Assembly: GCA_937874695.1 (NCBI GenBank)
Contig: CALNAJ010000020.1
Span: 1 to 64,000 of the forward strand
Source of the DNA: an uncultured Lactobacillus sp.
GTDB taxonomy: Bacteria; Bacillota; Bacilli; Lactobacillales; Lactobacillaceae
Length of the DNA stretch: 64,000 nucleotides
Direction: 5' to 3'
Under the pieces are notes generated by a model. It saw only the letters and a program-made list of their open reading frames with translations. It searched no databases and was not told the DNA's origin. How positions within the stretch are numbered: position 1 is the first letter of the stretch; every line of letters starts with the position of its first letter. Below, piece after piece: positions 34,513 through 43,030 of this stretch. Position numbers and translations under genes: made by a program.

Positions 34513-36756
34513 TTAAAGGTACTGTCCCGTCACCGAACGTGGGACCTCCCGCACCCCGGCAACCGGTCCGGCATATAAGACCTCGCCACCATTGGCTCCC
34601 CCATCCGGACCAATATCAATCAGCCAATCGGCACTGCGCATAACATCCAGGTTATGTTCGATCACAATCACTGTGTTTCCTTTGTCCACTAAATCATTGA
34701 TGATTTGGACGATTGTCGTTATGTCCGAAGGATGCAACCCAGTCGTCGGTTCATCAAGGATATAAATATTTCCACGTTGCTGCAGTTCCTTGGCAATCTT
34801 CAAGCGTTGCCCCTCACCACCAGACAATGTACTCAGTGGCTGACCCAATGCCAAGTACGATAGCCCCACGGTCAATAAGCTCTTAAGCTTATTGACCACC
34901 TTGGTTCCAGCAAAGAAAGCCGTGGCTTCTTCGATGGTCATCGCCATGATCTCGACAATATTCTTATTTTTAAACTGGTATGTCAGTACCTGTGGATCAA
35001 ATCGGCCGCCGTGGCACAGTGAACATTCGACTGTCGCATTTTCCATGAAGGATAGATTCAGCTCTACGACACCCTTACCACCACACTGTGGACAGGCGCC
35101 CTTGGAGTTAGCACTAAATAGGCTGTCACTGACACCATTCTCTGCCGCCAATAACTTACGAATGTCGTTGAGCACGCCCATATAAGTGGCCGGGTTCGAA
35201 CGGCTATTCGCATGCAACGCCCGCTGATCGATTCGAATGGCTTCAGGATGTTCCTTGGCGAAGACTTGCTCGACCAAGGTACTCTTGCCAGACCCCGCCA
35301 CCCCAGTGACCACGGTAAACAATCCAGCCGGAATCCTCAGAACGGCATCCTTTAAGTTATGTCGACGACTCGGCTCACTCGTGATGAATTTCTCCGGCAA
35401 TCGCGGCGTAGACTTAATGGCTAAATGTCGGTTCAGATACTTCGCGGTCAGTGTCTCGGATTTCAACAACTCTGGATACGTCCCGGTAAAGGTAATCTGG
35501 CCACCGTGAATCCCCGCGTGCGGCCCAACGTCCACCACATAGTCCGCCACCTGAATCACGTCTGGGTCATGCTCAACCACCAGCACCGTATTGCCCTTCT
35601 GTCGCAACTTAATCAGCAGGTCGTTGAGGCGATGGACGTCTCTAGGATGCAGTCCCGTGCTGGGCTCATCCAAAATATACAGTAAGTTCGTCAGGCTATT
35701 CGCCAGATACTTGACTGTCTTGACCCGCTGAGATTCACCACCGGAAAGCGTGGTCGTCTCCCGTGTCAGGCTGAGATAGTCGAGGCCCACATCTATCAGA
35801 CCTTCGACCCGCTCCTGAACGCTGTCAATCAGGTTCGCCATGCGGGGATCACTAAATTCAGCCAGTGTTGTCCGCAAGTCCGTCAGCTGCATGGCGGTCA
35901 GGTCGTAGAGGTTATACCCCTTGATTTTCACGGCTAGCACCTCGGGATTAAACCGAGTCCCGTGACAATCCGGGCAAGGACTCATGGTCGCAAACTTCTC
36001 GATTCTCTTCCGGGCGCTATCGCTGATGCCCTTGCCAACCTTCAAGTTCTGCCGATAGAACAGCTGCTCCAAGCCCTCAAATTTCACATTAAAAACTGAA
36101 TCCTTATAATTGACCCGCACCGGCTGTTCGCCATCCAACAATTGGGCTAACTTATCAGGTGAGAATGCTTTAACCGGTTGATCCAAATCAAACCAGTCGG
36201 TTGCCACCAATGTCTGAAACAGAAAAGTCTGTGGTCCATAACCGGGTAATAAGATGACGCCATCGTTGAGCGACCTCTCTGGATCTAGAATCGCCTCGCG
36301 TTTGACCACGTAAGTCTTACCAATCCCCTCACAAGTCGGACACATGCCGGCCGGATCATTGAAGGAAAAGGCATTGCTGGCCGTCCCATAGTGGGGCGTG
36401 CCAAAACGTGAGAATAAAATTCGCAGCAGGGGACTGATATCGCTGACCGTTCCCAGGGTTGAGCGCGCATTTCCACCTAACGGCTTTTGATCGATCACGA
36501 TGGCTGTTGAGAGGTTACGGACCTCATCAACATTCGGTCGCCGATAATTCGGTAGAAAGGTTCGCGTAAAACTATCATATGTACTATTCAACTGACGCCC
36601 AGCCTCCTGGGCAATCGTATCGAAAACGATGGAGGACTTTCCGGAACCGGAGACTCCGGTGAACACGGTCAGGCGATTCTTGGGAATCTTAAGACTAATA
36701 TTTTGCAGGTTATTCTCGCGGTCATTCACAATCTCAATGAACTCTGGATCAGACAT
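34513..36756 (-). CDS. UvrA-like ABC ATPase, short form (UvrA2-type)
   Basis: A DNA-binding ABC ATPase related to excinuclease UvrA but 747 residues long against about 940. Two Walker A loops (GVSGSGKSS at 34-42 and GVAGSGKST) and two signatures (TTLSGGESQRVK, STLSGGEGQRLK) are present, with zinc-finger pairs CPTCEGIG, CPDCHGTR, CPQCGGKG and CSLCHGGR. The missing length fits loss of the UvrB-binding domain. Such paralogues are linked to drug or DNA-damage tolerance; here that is inference. The ATG at 36756 has GAGGAGG eight bases before. Confidence 0.9.
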   Translation of the reverse strand: MSDPEFIEIVNDRENNLQNISLKIPKNRLTVFTGVSGSGKSSIVFDTIAQEAGRQLNSTYDSFTRTFLPNYRRPNVDEVRNLSTAIVIDQKPLGGNARSTLGTVSDISPLLRILFSRFGTPHYGTASNAFSFNDPAGMCPTCEGIGKTYVVKREAILDPERSLNDGVILLPGYGPQTFLFQTLVATDWFDLDQPVKAFSPDKLAQLLDGEQPVRVNYKDSVFNVKFEGLEQLFYRQNLKVGKGISDSARKRIEKFATMSPCPDCHGTRFNPEVLAVKIKGYNLYDLTAMQLTDLRTTLAEFSDPRMANLIDSVQERVEGLIDVGLDYLSLTRETTTLSGGESQRVKTVKYLANSLTNLLYILDEPSTGLHPRDVHRLNDLLIKLRQKGNTVLVVEHDPDVIQVADYVVDVGPHAGIHGGQITFTGTYPELLKSETLTAKYLNRHLAIKSTPRLPEKFITSEPSRRHNLKDAVLRIPAGLFTVVTGVAGSGKSTLVEQVFAKEHPEAIRIDQRALHANSRSNPATYMGVLNDIRKLLAAENGVSDSLFSANSKGACPQCGGKGVVELNLSFMENATVECSLCHGGRFDPQVLTYQFKNKNIVEIMAMTIEEATAFFAGTKVVNKLKSLLTVGLSYLALGQPLSTLSGGEGQRLKIAKELQQRGNIYILDEPTTGLHPSDITTIVQIINDLVDKGNTVIVIEHNLDVMRSADWLIDIGPDGGANGGEVLYAGPVAGVREVPRSVTGQYL

Positions 36757-36845
36757 GGCAGAACCCTCCTCTGCTAGACTTGAGCAACACAGCGCCTTTA
36801 AGATTACCATAGCCCCCTGACCGACCCAAGCATGTAGACTCGCAA

Positions 36846-37076
36846 ATTTTGGGCTATACATAGTCGCTTGCGGCTGCCGGGGGTTCCGCCGCTGTGGGGA
36901 CCGGTAAAAGCCAAAAGGCGGTCTTTTACCTCGCCTTGAAGCCTCGCCAAAACCGCGATGCTCCAAGGTCGTCCCATGGCGTAAACACGGGAAGAAACAA
37001 TCGCCCGTGCTAACGCCATCGCCACGGCTGGCTACACCCCCGGCCTCCTCCAGCTAAGCTAGTTCTAGCTCAAAAT
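36846..37076 (-). repeat. Structured intergenic element R6 (best-folding copy)
   Basis: Minus-strand copy, 231 nt. P1 pairs ATTTTGAGCTA...TAG with CTA...TAGCCCAAAAT over 18 positions with few mismatches. P2 is GCCGGGGGT/ACCCCCGGC, H1 is ATGGCGTTAGCACGGG with its partner (14 of 16), H2 is CCTTGGAGC/GCTTCAAGG and H3 is a perfect GGTAAAAG/CTTTTACC. It lies 90 nt upstream of the UvrA-like start on the same strand. Confidence 0.92.
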
Positions 37077-37284
37077 ATGACTAAATCGACACAATTATCA
37101 GGTGACAACCCGCACCAGCTTTGCCAGTTGACATTCTTTAACGTCCAACATGTCAAAGAATCCACAGGTATTAAAAAAGTGGCGTTCATCGCGTCACTTC
37201 TAAATCGCTTCATTATCATCATGGATTGGGACCCGCATCGCCTAAATTCATCAAGCTTATTCAGCCGCAGGCGATACGCTCACG

Positions 37285-39066
37285 TTATGCTTTAGCCGCT
37301 GTCTGGTCCTCACGGATGATGGCCATGAAGGCTTCGCCATACTTCTCCAGTTTGCTTTGACCCACACCCTTGACCGACAAGAAAGCCTCGTCATCCTGGG
37401 GGAGCACCTCGCACATGCCATGTAGCGACCGGTCCGAGAAGATAACGAACGGTGGCACATGTTGTTCTTCTGCCAGTTGACGCCGCAGCTCCCGTAATTT
37501 ACCAAAGAGTTCATCGTCGACGGGTGCCAGTCGCTTGGCCTTGCGTGCCATCTTCCGGAAGACCTGCGTCTCGCCTTTCAGCACGCCTGCCCCCTCCTGC
37601 GTAATCGCCAGAGTTGGGTACTGCCCACCGACACTTTGCAAATAGCCCGCTGCAGTCAGAAAGTCAATCAGTTCACCAACGCTCTTCTGGCGTTGACCAC
37701 TCATGATGCCATAGGTCGACAATTCTTCCAAATGGTTATCCCGCACACGTTGATTGTGTGCACCCGTTAAGACCTGGGCCACGATTCCCTTGCCAAACCG
37801 GGACCGTAACCGCACGACACAGGACAAAACCTTTTGCGCTGATACCGTAATATCCTGGGCTTCGCGGTCATCGCGACAATTACTACAACGGCCACACGGT
37901 TCGGAGTCCTCCCCAAAATAGGCGAGAATGAATTGCTGCAGGCAGCCTTGCGTGTTAGCGTATTGGCTCATCACCTGCAGCTTCTGGTATTCCCGTTGCT
38001 TATTGTCTTCGTCACGCTCGGACTGATCAATGAAGAAATGTTGAATCTGAAGATCCTGCGCACGATACAACAGAATGGCTTCACTTGGGAGACCATCTCG
38101 GCCAGCCCGCCCTGCTTCCTGATAGTAGGCTTCCAACGTGCCGGGAACCTGCGCATGAATCACGAAGCGCACGTTACTCTTGTCGATGCCCATTCCAAAA
38201 GCATTGGTCGCCACCATCACCTGAATCCGATCATACAGAAAATCTTCCTGATTTGCGCGCCGCTCGTCGTCACTCAGACCAGCGTGGTACGCCGCTGCCT
38301 TGACGTGATGCCGAGTCAACAAGGTCGTCAATCGTGTGACTTCCTTACGCGTGCTGGCATAGATGATCCCCGTTTCGCCTTGATTAACCTTCAAGTAGTC
38401 CAAGATAAAACGGTCAGTATCCTGATCCTTGACCACCGTTAAGTCCAGATTATCGCGAGCAAATCCGGTATTGACCTCATTCTGGGGGGCAATCCGCAAC
38501 TGCTGACAAATATCGGCTGCCACTTGTTCGGTAGCCGTCGCCGTCAGCGCCAATACCTGAGGATGCGTTGGCAACTGTTCAATCGCCGTACTCAATGCCA
38601 AATAACTTGGCCGAAAGTCGTGACCCCACTGTGAAATACAGTGTGCCTCGTCAACCGCCAATAAATCTACCGGCAATTGGCCCAACGCCTGCAGAAACGC
38701 CGCTGAGTCCAGCCGTTCCGGCGCCACATACAGTAACTTATACGCGCCGTTGTGTAGCCCAGCCAACCGTTCTTGAATGTCTGGCCAGTCCACCGAACTG
38801 TTGATAAATGTTGCCGGAACCCCGCTGTCATTTAACGCATCGACCTGATCCTTCATTAAGGAGATCAGCGGCGACACCACAACCGTAATCCCGTCGAACA
38901 TCAACGCGGGAATTTGATAACACAGGGACTTCCCACCACCCGTAGGCATAATAGCGAGACTGTTCTCCCCCGCCATGACGTGCTCGATGATTGCCTGCTG
39001 CCCGGGCCGAAAGTCATCGTACCCGAACGTAGTTTTTAAAATGTGTTGCGCTGCCGCTAAATCCAT
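37285..39066 (-). CDS. recQ: RecQ-family ATP-dependent DNA helicase
   Basis: Unwinds DNA 3' to 5' in recombination and fork repair. The 593-residue protein contains Walker A (MPTGGGKSLCYQ), DEAH box (AVDEAHCISQWGHDFRPSY), RecQ zinc site (CGRCSNC) and winged helix, then an HRDC domain at about 510-585 (FGKLRELRRQLAEEQHVPPF). The layout is complete. The ATG at 39066 has AAGGAG nine bases before; a TTG just before it is also possible. Confidence 0.96.
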   Translation of the reverse strand: MDLAAAQHILKTTFGYDDFRPGQQAIIEHVMAGENSLAIMPTGGGKSLCYQIPALMFDGITVVVSPLISLMKDQVDALNDSGVPATFINSSVDWPDIQERLAGLHNGAYKLLYVAPERLDSAAFLQALGQLPVDLLAVDEAHCISQWGHDFRPSYLALSTAIEQLPTHPQVLALTATATEQVAADICQQLRIAPQNEVNTGFARDNLDLTVVKDQDTDRFILDYLKVNQGETGIIYASTRKEVTRLTTLLTRHHVKAAAYHAGLSDDERRANQEDFLYDRIQVMVATNAFGMGIDKSNVRFVIHAQVPGTLEAYYQEAGRAGRDGLPSEAILLYRAQDLQIQHFFIDQSERDEDNKQREYQKLQVMSQYANTQGCLQQFILAYFGEDSEPCGRCSNCRDDREAQDITVSAQKVLSCVVRLRSRFGKGIVAQVLTGAHNQRVRDNHLEELSTYGIMSGQRQKSVGELIDFLTAAGYLQSVGGQYPTLAITQEGAGVLKGETQVFRKMARKAKRLAPVDDELFGKLRELRRQLAEEQHVPPFVIFSDRSLHGMCEVLPQDDEAFLSVKGVGQSKLEKYGEAFMAIIREDQTAAKA

Positions 39067-39239
39067 CAATGCTTACTCCTTCTTCTCAATGCTTCTATTC
39101 TACTGGCAAACGCAAACTGATACAACCGAACGGATAGCCGAACAGTTTTTTTCACAAATTACCCTGAAATAGTTGACAGCCAGCACATATTCGCTTATAG
39201 TAAATTAAATCGTACGCAACCGAATTGGAGGAACCAATC

Positions 39240-39680
39240 GTGGAAGACTCAGACATGACCCTGGCTAATCAACTTTGCTTTTCGGTGTATCACGCAAGTC
39301 GCCTATTTACCAAATTCTATCAGCAAGCGCTCCAACCGTTTGAGCTGACTTATCCGCAATACTTGGTACTTTTGGCGCTGTGGGAAGCGGATCGTCAACC
39401 CCTCCACGCATTAGGTGAACAATTAGACTTTGGCAGTAACACCCTGACCCCACTCCTGAAGCGAATGGAAAATAAAGGGTGGCTGACCCGCCAACTGGGC
39501 GCTTCGGACCATCGGCAATTGATTATCCAACTCACGGAAAAAGGGAGAACAAGTAAGACCGCGATTTTTCAAGCGATCCGCCTGTGCATCACCCAGCAGA
39601 ATATCGATCCAGAACGCTACCAAAGCACGTTGAAACAGAACAAGGAACTGATTACGGCCCTTGAAAAGTTGCTCGATTAG
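39240..39680 (+). CDS. OhrR-like MarR-family redox regulator
   Basis: A 146-residue MarR-type repressor close to OhrR, the organic-peroxide sensor. NQLCFSVYHASRLFTKFY carries the single N-terminal cysteine used for peroxide sensing in OhrR; LTYPQYLVLLALWE and SNTLTPLLKRMENKGWLTR form the winged helix. The start is GTG with GGAGG eight bases before. No ohr peroxidase is adjacent; the next gene is a flavoprotein, so its target may be that gene. Confidence 0.85.
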   Translation: MEDSDMTLANQLCFSVYHASRLFTKFYQQALQPFELTYPQYLVLLALWEADRQPLHALGEQLDFGSNTLTPLLKRMENKGWLTRQLGASDHRQLIIQLTEKGRTSKTAIFQAIRLCITQQNIDPERYQSTLKQNKELITALEKLLD

Positions 39681-39756
39681 TATTTCTATCAGCAATCAGT
39701 CGTGCACGACTATTTATTGACACTTTAGGAAAAAAAGAAAGAGGTAACTTATTTTT

Positions 39757-41121
39757 ATGATGCATTACGATGTCGCATTTATCGGAAGTGGTCACGCCAA
39801 CTGGCATGCCGCCGTTGCTTTACGGAAAGCCGGCAAGTCAGTGGTTATGATTGAAAAGGATCGCATTGGCGGTACCCCCATCACTGGCAACCACGAAGCC
39901 ACCCCCGTTTGGGACGGCACGCCAACATTGACGACCCACGCTCAAGACATGGCCAGTGATACTGACAACTTCACGTGGGCGGATGTCACCGCATATCGGC
40001 AACACACCAATGACGCCCAAGTCAAACAGCTGATGGCACTTTTCGATGAATCCAGCATCACTCTTATTCACGGTACGGGTATCTTGATGGGCAATCACAT
40101 GATTCAAATCGGGAGCCAACATATCTTCGCCGAAAATATCGTTTTAGGAACCGGCCAACACGCCACGCTGCCACAGATTACAGGGAAGGAATATCTCCAT
40201 AACAGTCAAGACTTCCTGGAACTGAAACAACTGCCCAGTCAATTAACCATTATTGGCGCTGGCGTCGTTGCCCTCGAACTCGCCTCTTTGGCCCAACGAC
40301 TCGGCACCCAGGTTACTATTTTGACCCATGGTGCACGAGCAGCTAAGGGCTTTGATCCCCGTTATGTTACGAAATTATTAGTCGGCCTACAACAGGCTGG
40401 CGCCGATATTCGGTTCCGTGAACCCGTCTGCGGTGTCGACGAAACGGCAACGGGTTACGTCGTCACGACGCAAAGTGGCCTGACCATTGCCAGCGATTTT
40501 GTGCTGGCCGAAACAGGTCGTGAACCTAACATGCGAATGCTCGGACTGGAAAATGCTGGCATCTACACTAGCGACGATGGCATTATCGTTGACGATCACC
40601 TACGGGCTAACGGACGTAATATCTATGCCAGCGGCGAGGTTGCGGCTAAAAACGTGACGTCGACACCCGCAACGTCAGCCTTTGAGTCCACTTACATTGC
40701 TAATCAGATTCTGGGCGACACCGCACCAATCAGTTACCCTACCATCCCCAATATTCTATTTACCTTCCCTCGTATCGCACGGGTCGGTATCAGTGCCGCC
40801 GAGGCTGCGGGAAATTCTGACTACCAAACCTTCCAGTTGCCTTATGGCAAAATGGCCGGTATTAAAGGAAATCACAAGACGGATGCTGAAATGACGGTCG
40901 TTTTGGATACTGCCTATCGCTTTGTCGGTGCTGATATCTTTGGTATGGCTGCCCCTGCCCTCGCGAACGTGCTGACCATGGCCATTACGCGACACCTGAC
41001 AGCTGATGACCTAGCCGAACTGATGTCTACCTTCTCAGCACCAATTCGAGAGATTATGACGACCCTCTTACCACTGCTGACACCTGATACAGAGGAAGAA
41101 ACTGTTCAGTTAGAAGCCTAG
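39757..41121 (+). CDS. FAD/NAD(P)-dependent oxidoreductase lacking the active disulfide
   Basis: A 454-residue protein with the two-dinucleotide fold of the disulfide reductase family: FAD loop VAFIGSGHANWHAA near residue 7, NAD(P) loop IIGAGVVALELASLAQRLG at about 165-183, the FAD-binding ATG/SGEVAA region and the C-terminal dimer domain. The usual C-x4-C after GGT is replaced by PITGNHEA, and the C-terminal H-P-T-x-x-E motif reads APIREI, so the usual redox dyad and the His base are lost. It follows the OhrR-like gene by 76 bp. Confidence 0.82.
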   Translation: MMHYDVAFIGSGHANWHAAVALRKAGKSVVMIEKDRIGGTPITGNHEATPVWDGTPTLTTHAQDMASDTDNFTWADVTAYRQHTNDAQVKQLMALFDESSITLIHGTGILMGNHMIQIGSQHIFAENIVLGTGQHATLPQITGKEYLHNSQDFLELKQLPSQLTIIGAGVVALELASLAQRLGTQVTILTHGARAAKGFDPRYVTKLLVGLQQAGADIRFREPVCGVDETATGYVVTTQSGLTIASDFVLAETGREPNMRMLGLENAGIYTSDDGIIVDDHLRANGRNIYASGEVAAKNVTSTPATSAFESTYIANQILGDTAPISYPTIPNILFTFPRIARVGISAAEAAGNSDYQTFQLPYGKMAGIKGNHKTDAEMTVVLDTAYRFVGADIFGMAAPALANVLTMAITRHLTADDLAELMSTFSAPIREIMTTLLPLLTPDTEEETVQLEA

Positions 41122-41128
41122 CTATTTG

Positions 41129-41184
41129 CAACCTTTACATGACTATTTATTGGGACCAGTCGTTACTGCGGCTGGTCCTTTTTC
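41129..41184 (+). terminator. Terminator, copy A of a 56-bp direct repeat
   Basis: GGACCAG and CTGGTCC arms then TTTTTC, ending the flavoprotein gene. The hairpin is part of a 56-bp unit, 51 of 56 identical to 42014-42069, that also includes CAACCTTTACATGACTATTTAT upstream (shown in part). Confidence 0.88.
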
Positions 41185-41353
41185 GCATTAAACCAAATTT
41201 CATTAAAAATTTTCACTTTAAAAAAATAATGACGAACTTTTTACGTAGTTAATTAGAAAGGAGTGATCTCTAATGACTAATTTCAAGCAAGTTTCCAACT
41301 ATCTCCATTCGAGTATGCTAAACTCGGATTACTTAAGAAGGAGGCCATTTACC

Positions 41354-41623
41354 ATGGCAACCAAAGACAAGCTTCAAATTGAAATTGATTCCGAGGTTAG
41401 AAAACGTGCGGAAAATAACCTCCAAATGAACGGTATTTCTCTCACACATTTACTGCAGACCATCATCACCAGTATTGCCAATAATCGGGCAGCCCCTTCA
41501 ACAACAATCACCGAAGCTGACCTACTTGCTTCCATCGATGAGGTGATTAACTCTTTGAATGGCAAAGAAGAGCTTTCAGCTTATACATCGCTAGACGCTT
41601 TGAACAAGGGTTTATCAAATTAG
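41354..41623 (+). CDS. dinJ: DinJ/RelB-family antitoxin
   Basis: An 89-residue ribbon-helix-helix antitoxin: KDKLQIEIDSEVRKRAENNL is the DNA-binding strand-helix start and the C-terminal tail would wrap the toxin. It neutralises the YafQ-type nuclease next to it and represses the pair. The ATG at 41354 has AAGGAGG nine bases before. An in-frame ATG at 41273 with its own AAGGAG would add 27 residues, which do not look like DinJ. Confidence 0.82.
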   Translation: MATKDKLQIEIDSEVRKRAENNLQMNGISLTHLLQTIITSIANNRAAPSTTITEADLLASIDEVINSLNGKEELSAYTSLDALNKGLSN

Positions 41624-42001
41624 GTGGTCGCCTACGCCATTCATCCTACTCGTAAATTCAAGCAACAATTCAAGAACGCTCAACAGACACCACGTTGGAA
41701 TCGTGTCTTCCATGGCACTACACCACTTGCGGGCGAAAGTCGCTCTGCTTGGGATGTCGTTACGTCTTGTCTACTAACTGGCACTCCAATACCAAGTTAC
41801 TTCTATCCTCATCGGCTGCGTGGAAAACAACAGCTCACGAAACAAATCAATTCTCTGCTTTCAAAACAACATGTCTCTGTTAGTATCATGGAATGCCACT
41901 TTGATGGCAAAAATGGCGATCATCTTTTAATTTATGCAATATCGTCGGAAACCAACCAAGTCTTTTTAATTTCTATTGGCACACACGCTGGGCTTTTCTA
42001 A
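41624..42001 (+). CDS. yafQ: YafQ-family mRNA interferase toxin
   Basis: A 125-residue type II toxin of the RelE superfamily that would cut mRNA at the ribosome. It ends with the family hallmark GTHAGLF, preceded by GDHLLIYAI. The start is GTG directly after the dinJ stop codon, so the two are translated together. It is longer than typical YafQ (about 92), with a middle stretch GESRSAWDVV that I do not recognise. The catalytic histidines cannot all be assigned with certainty. Confidence 0.78.
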   Translation: MVAYAIHPTRKFKQQFKNAQQTPRWNRVFHGTTPLAGESRSAWDVVTSCLLTGTPIPSYFYPHRLRGKQQLTKQINSLLSKQHVSVSIMECHFDGKNGDHLLIYAISSETNQVFLISIGTHAGLF

Positions 42002-42013
42002 AATAGTGCAGCT

Positions 42014-42069
42014 CAACCTTTGCATGCCTATTTATCAGGACCAGTCGTTACCGCGGCTGGTCCTTTTTC
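42014..42069 (+). terminator. Terminator, copy B of the 56-bp direct repeat
   Basis: Nearly the same sequence as copy A (51 of 56 bases), with GGACCAG and CTGGTCC arms and a T run, ending the toxin gene. The stretch from here to the channel gene shows nothing else. Confidence 0.88.
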
Positions 42070-42206
42070 TAGTTAAGCCACCTCCGCTACCAAGTCGGCT
42101 ACACACCATCACATCCCTTAATCATGGGATACTCTACATAACAACACTTGTACTGCAATCACATCGTCGTCAGACTTAATTGGCCGACCGCATTAGAAAG
42201 GTGTGC

Positions 42207-42968
42207 ATGGCTATGACTTGGCAACTAAAACTTTACAATGGCGTGGTCATCGTCCTCGCACTGTGGTCAATTGCCCTCGCAATCCTCGATTTCTCCAGTC
42301 TGATTACGATTTCTGCCCTACCGTGGTCCGTGATGGACGATGGCATTTTGGTGCTGTTTACGATCGACTACTGGGTGCGATTCTTCCGTGCGCCGAAGAA
42401 ATGGGACTTCTTTCGCCACAACATCTTCGATTTGATTGCCATCCTCCCACTGACCAGTCTATTCAGCCTCTTCCGACTGGCCCGACTGACGCGCTTGCTT
42501 CGGTTGACCCGGCTATTTCGATTCGTCCGGCTAGTCGGCTTCATTGGCCGCTTGCGAAAACCGCTTCGTCAGTTCTTAAAGACCAACGGCTTCATCTACT
42601 TGGTATGGGCCAGCCTGGCCATTCTGATCCTGGCGGCCACCCTATATGCGTACGCGGAACACGTCTCGTGGGGCGAGGCCTTCTGGTGGGCGATTGCGAC
42701 CGCCTCCACTGTAGGATATGGGGACATCGCGCCCCACACGACCATCGGTAAATTTGCGGCGAGTCTTCTCATGCTGGTCGGCATCGGCTTTATCGGGGCG
42801 CTGACCAGTACCATCACCACCTACTTCGCCCACCGCGGCGAGACCGATCAGTATCAGCAATTAGCCAAACAACTCAAGACCATCGAACAACAAAATGCCG
42901 AACTCCGGCGACTGCTCACCGACCAGTCCAAAACTGAAAAGGCGCCCACAAAAACGCCCGAAGACTGA
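42207..42968 (+). CDS. Voltage-gated-type potassium channel
   Basis: A 253-residue six-helix potassium channel. S4 is unusually rich in arginine (RLARLTRLLRLTRLFRF and following), and the pore loop contains the selectivity filter STVGYGD with the S6 helix after it; a coiled tail (QQLAKQLKTIEQQNAEL) probably aids tetramer assembly. The ATG at 42207 has AAAGG five bases before; a TTG nine codons upstream is less likely. Confidence 0.9.
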   Translation: MAMTWQLKLYNGVVIVLALWSIALAILDFSSLITISALPWSVMDDGILVLFTIDYWVRFFRAPKKWDFFRHNIFDLIAILPLTSLFSLFRLARLTRLLRLTRLFRFVRLVGFIGRLRKPLRQFLKTNGFIYLVWASLAILILAATLYAYAEHVSWGEAFWWAIATASTVGYGDIAPHTTIGKFAASLLMLVGIGFIGALTSTITTYFAHRGETDQYQQLAKQLKTIEQQNAELRRLLTDQSKTEKAPTKTPED

Positions 42969-43030
42969 CCAACCACTTCAACGCTCCTGCCATCAATGCT
43001 ATAATGTTTTTTAAAAGGAGTGCTGTATTC

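Noticed and set aside
34513..36966. Extension of the UvrA-like frame to a start at 36966
   Set aside because: The added 70 residues are mostly translated R6 sequence; the ATG at 36756 has a strong ribosome site.
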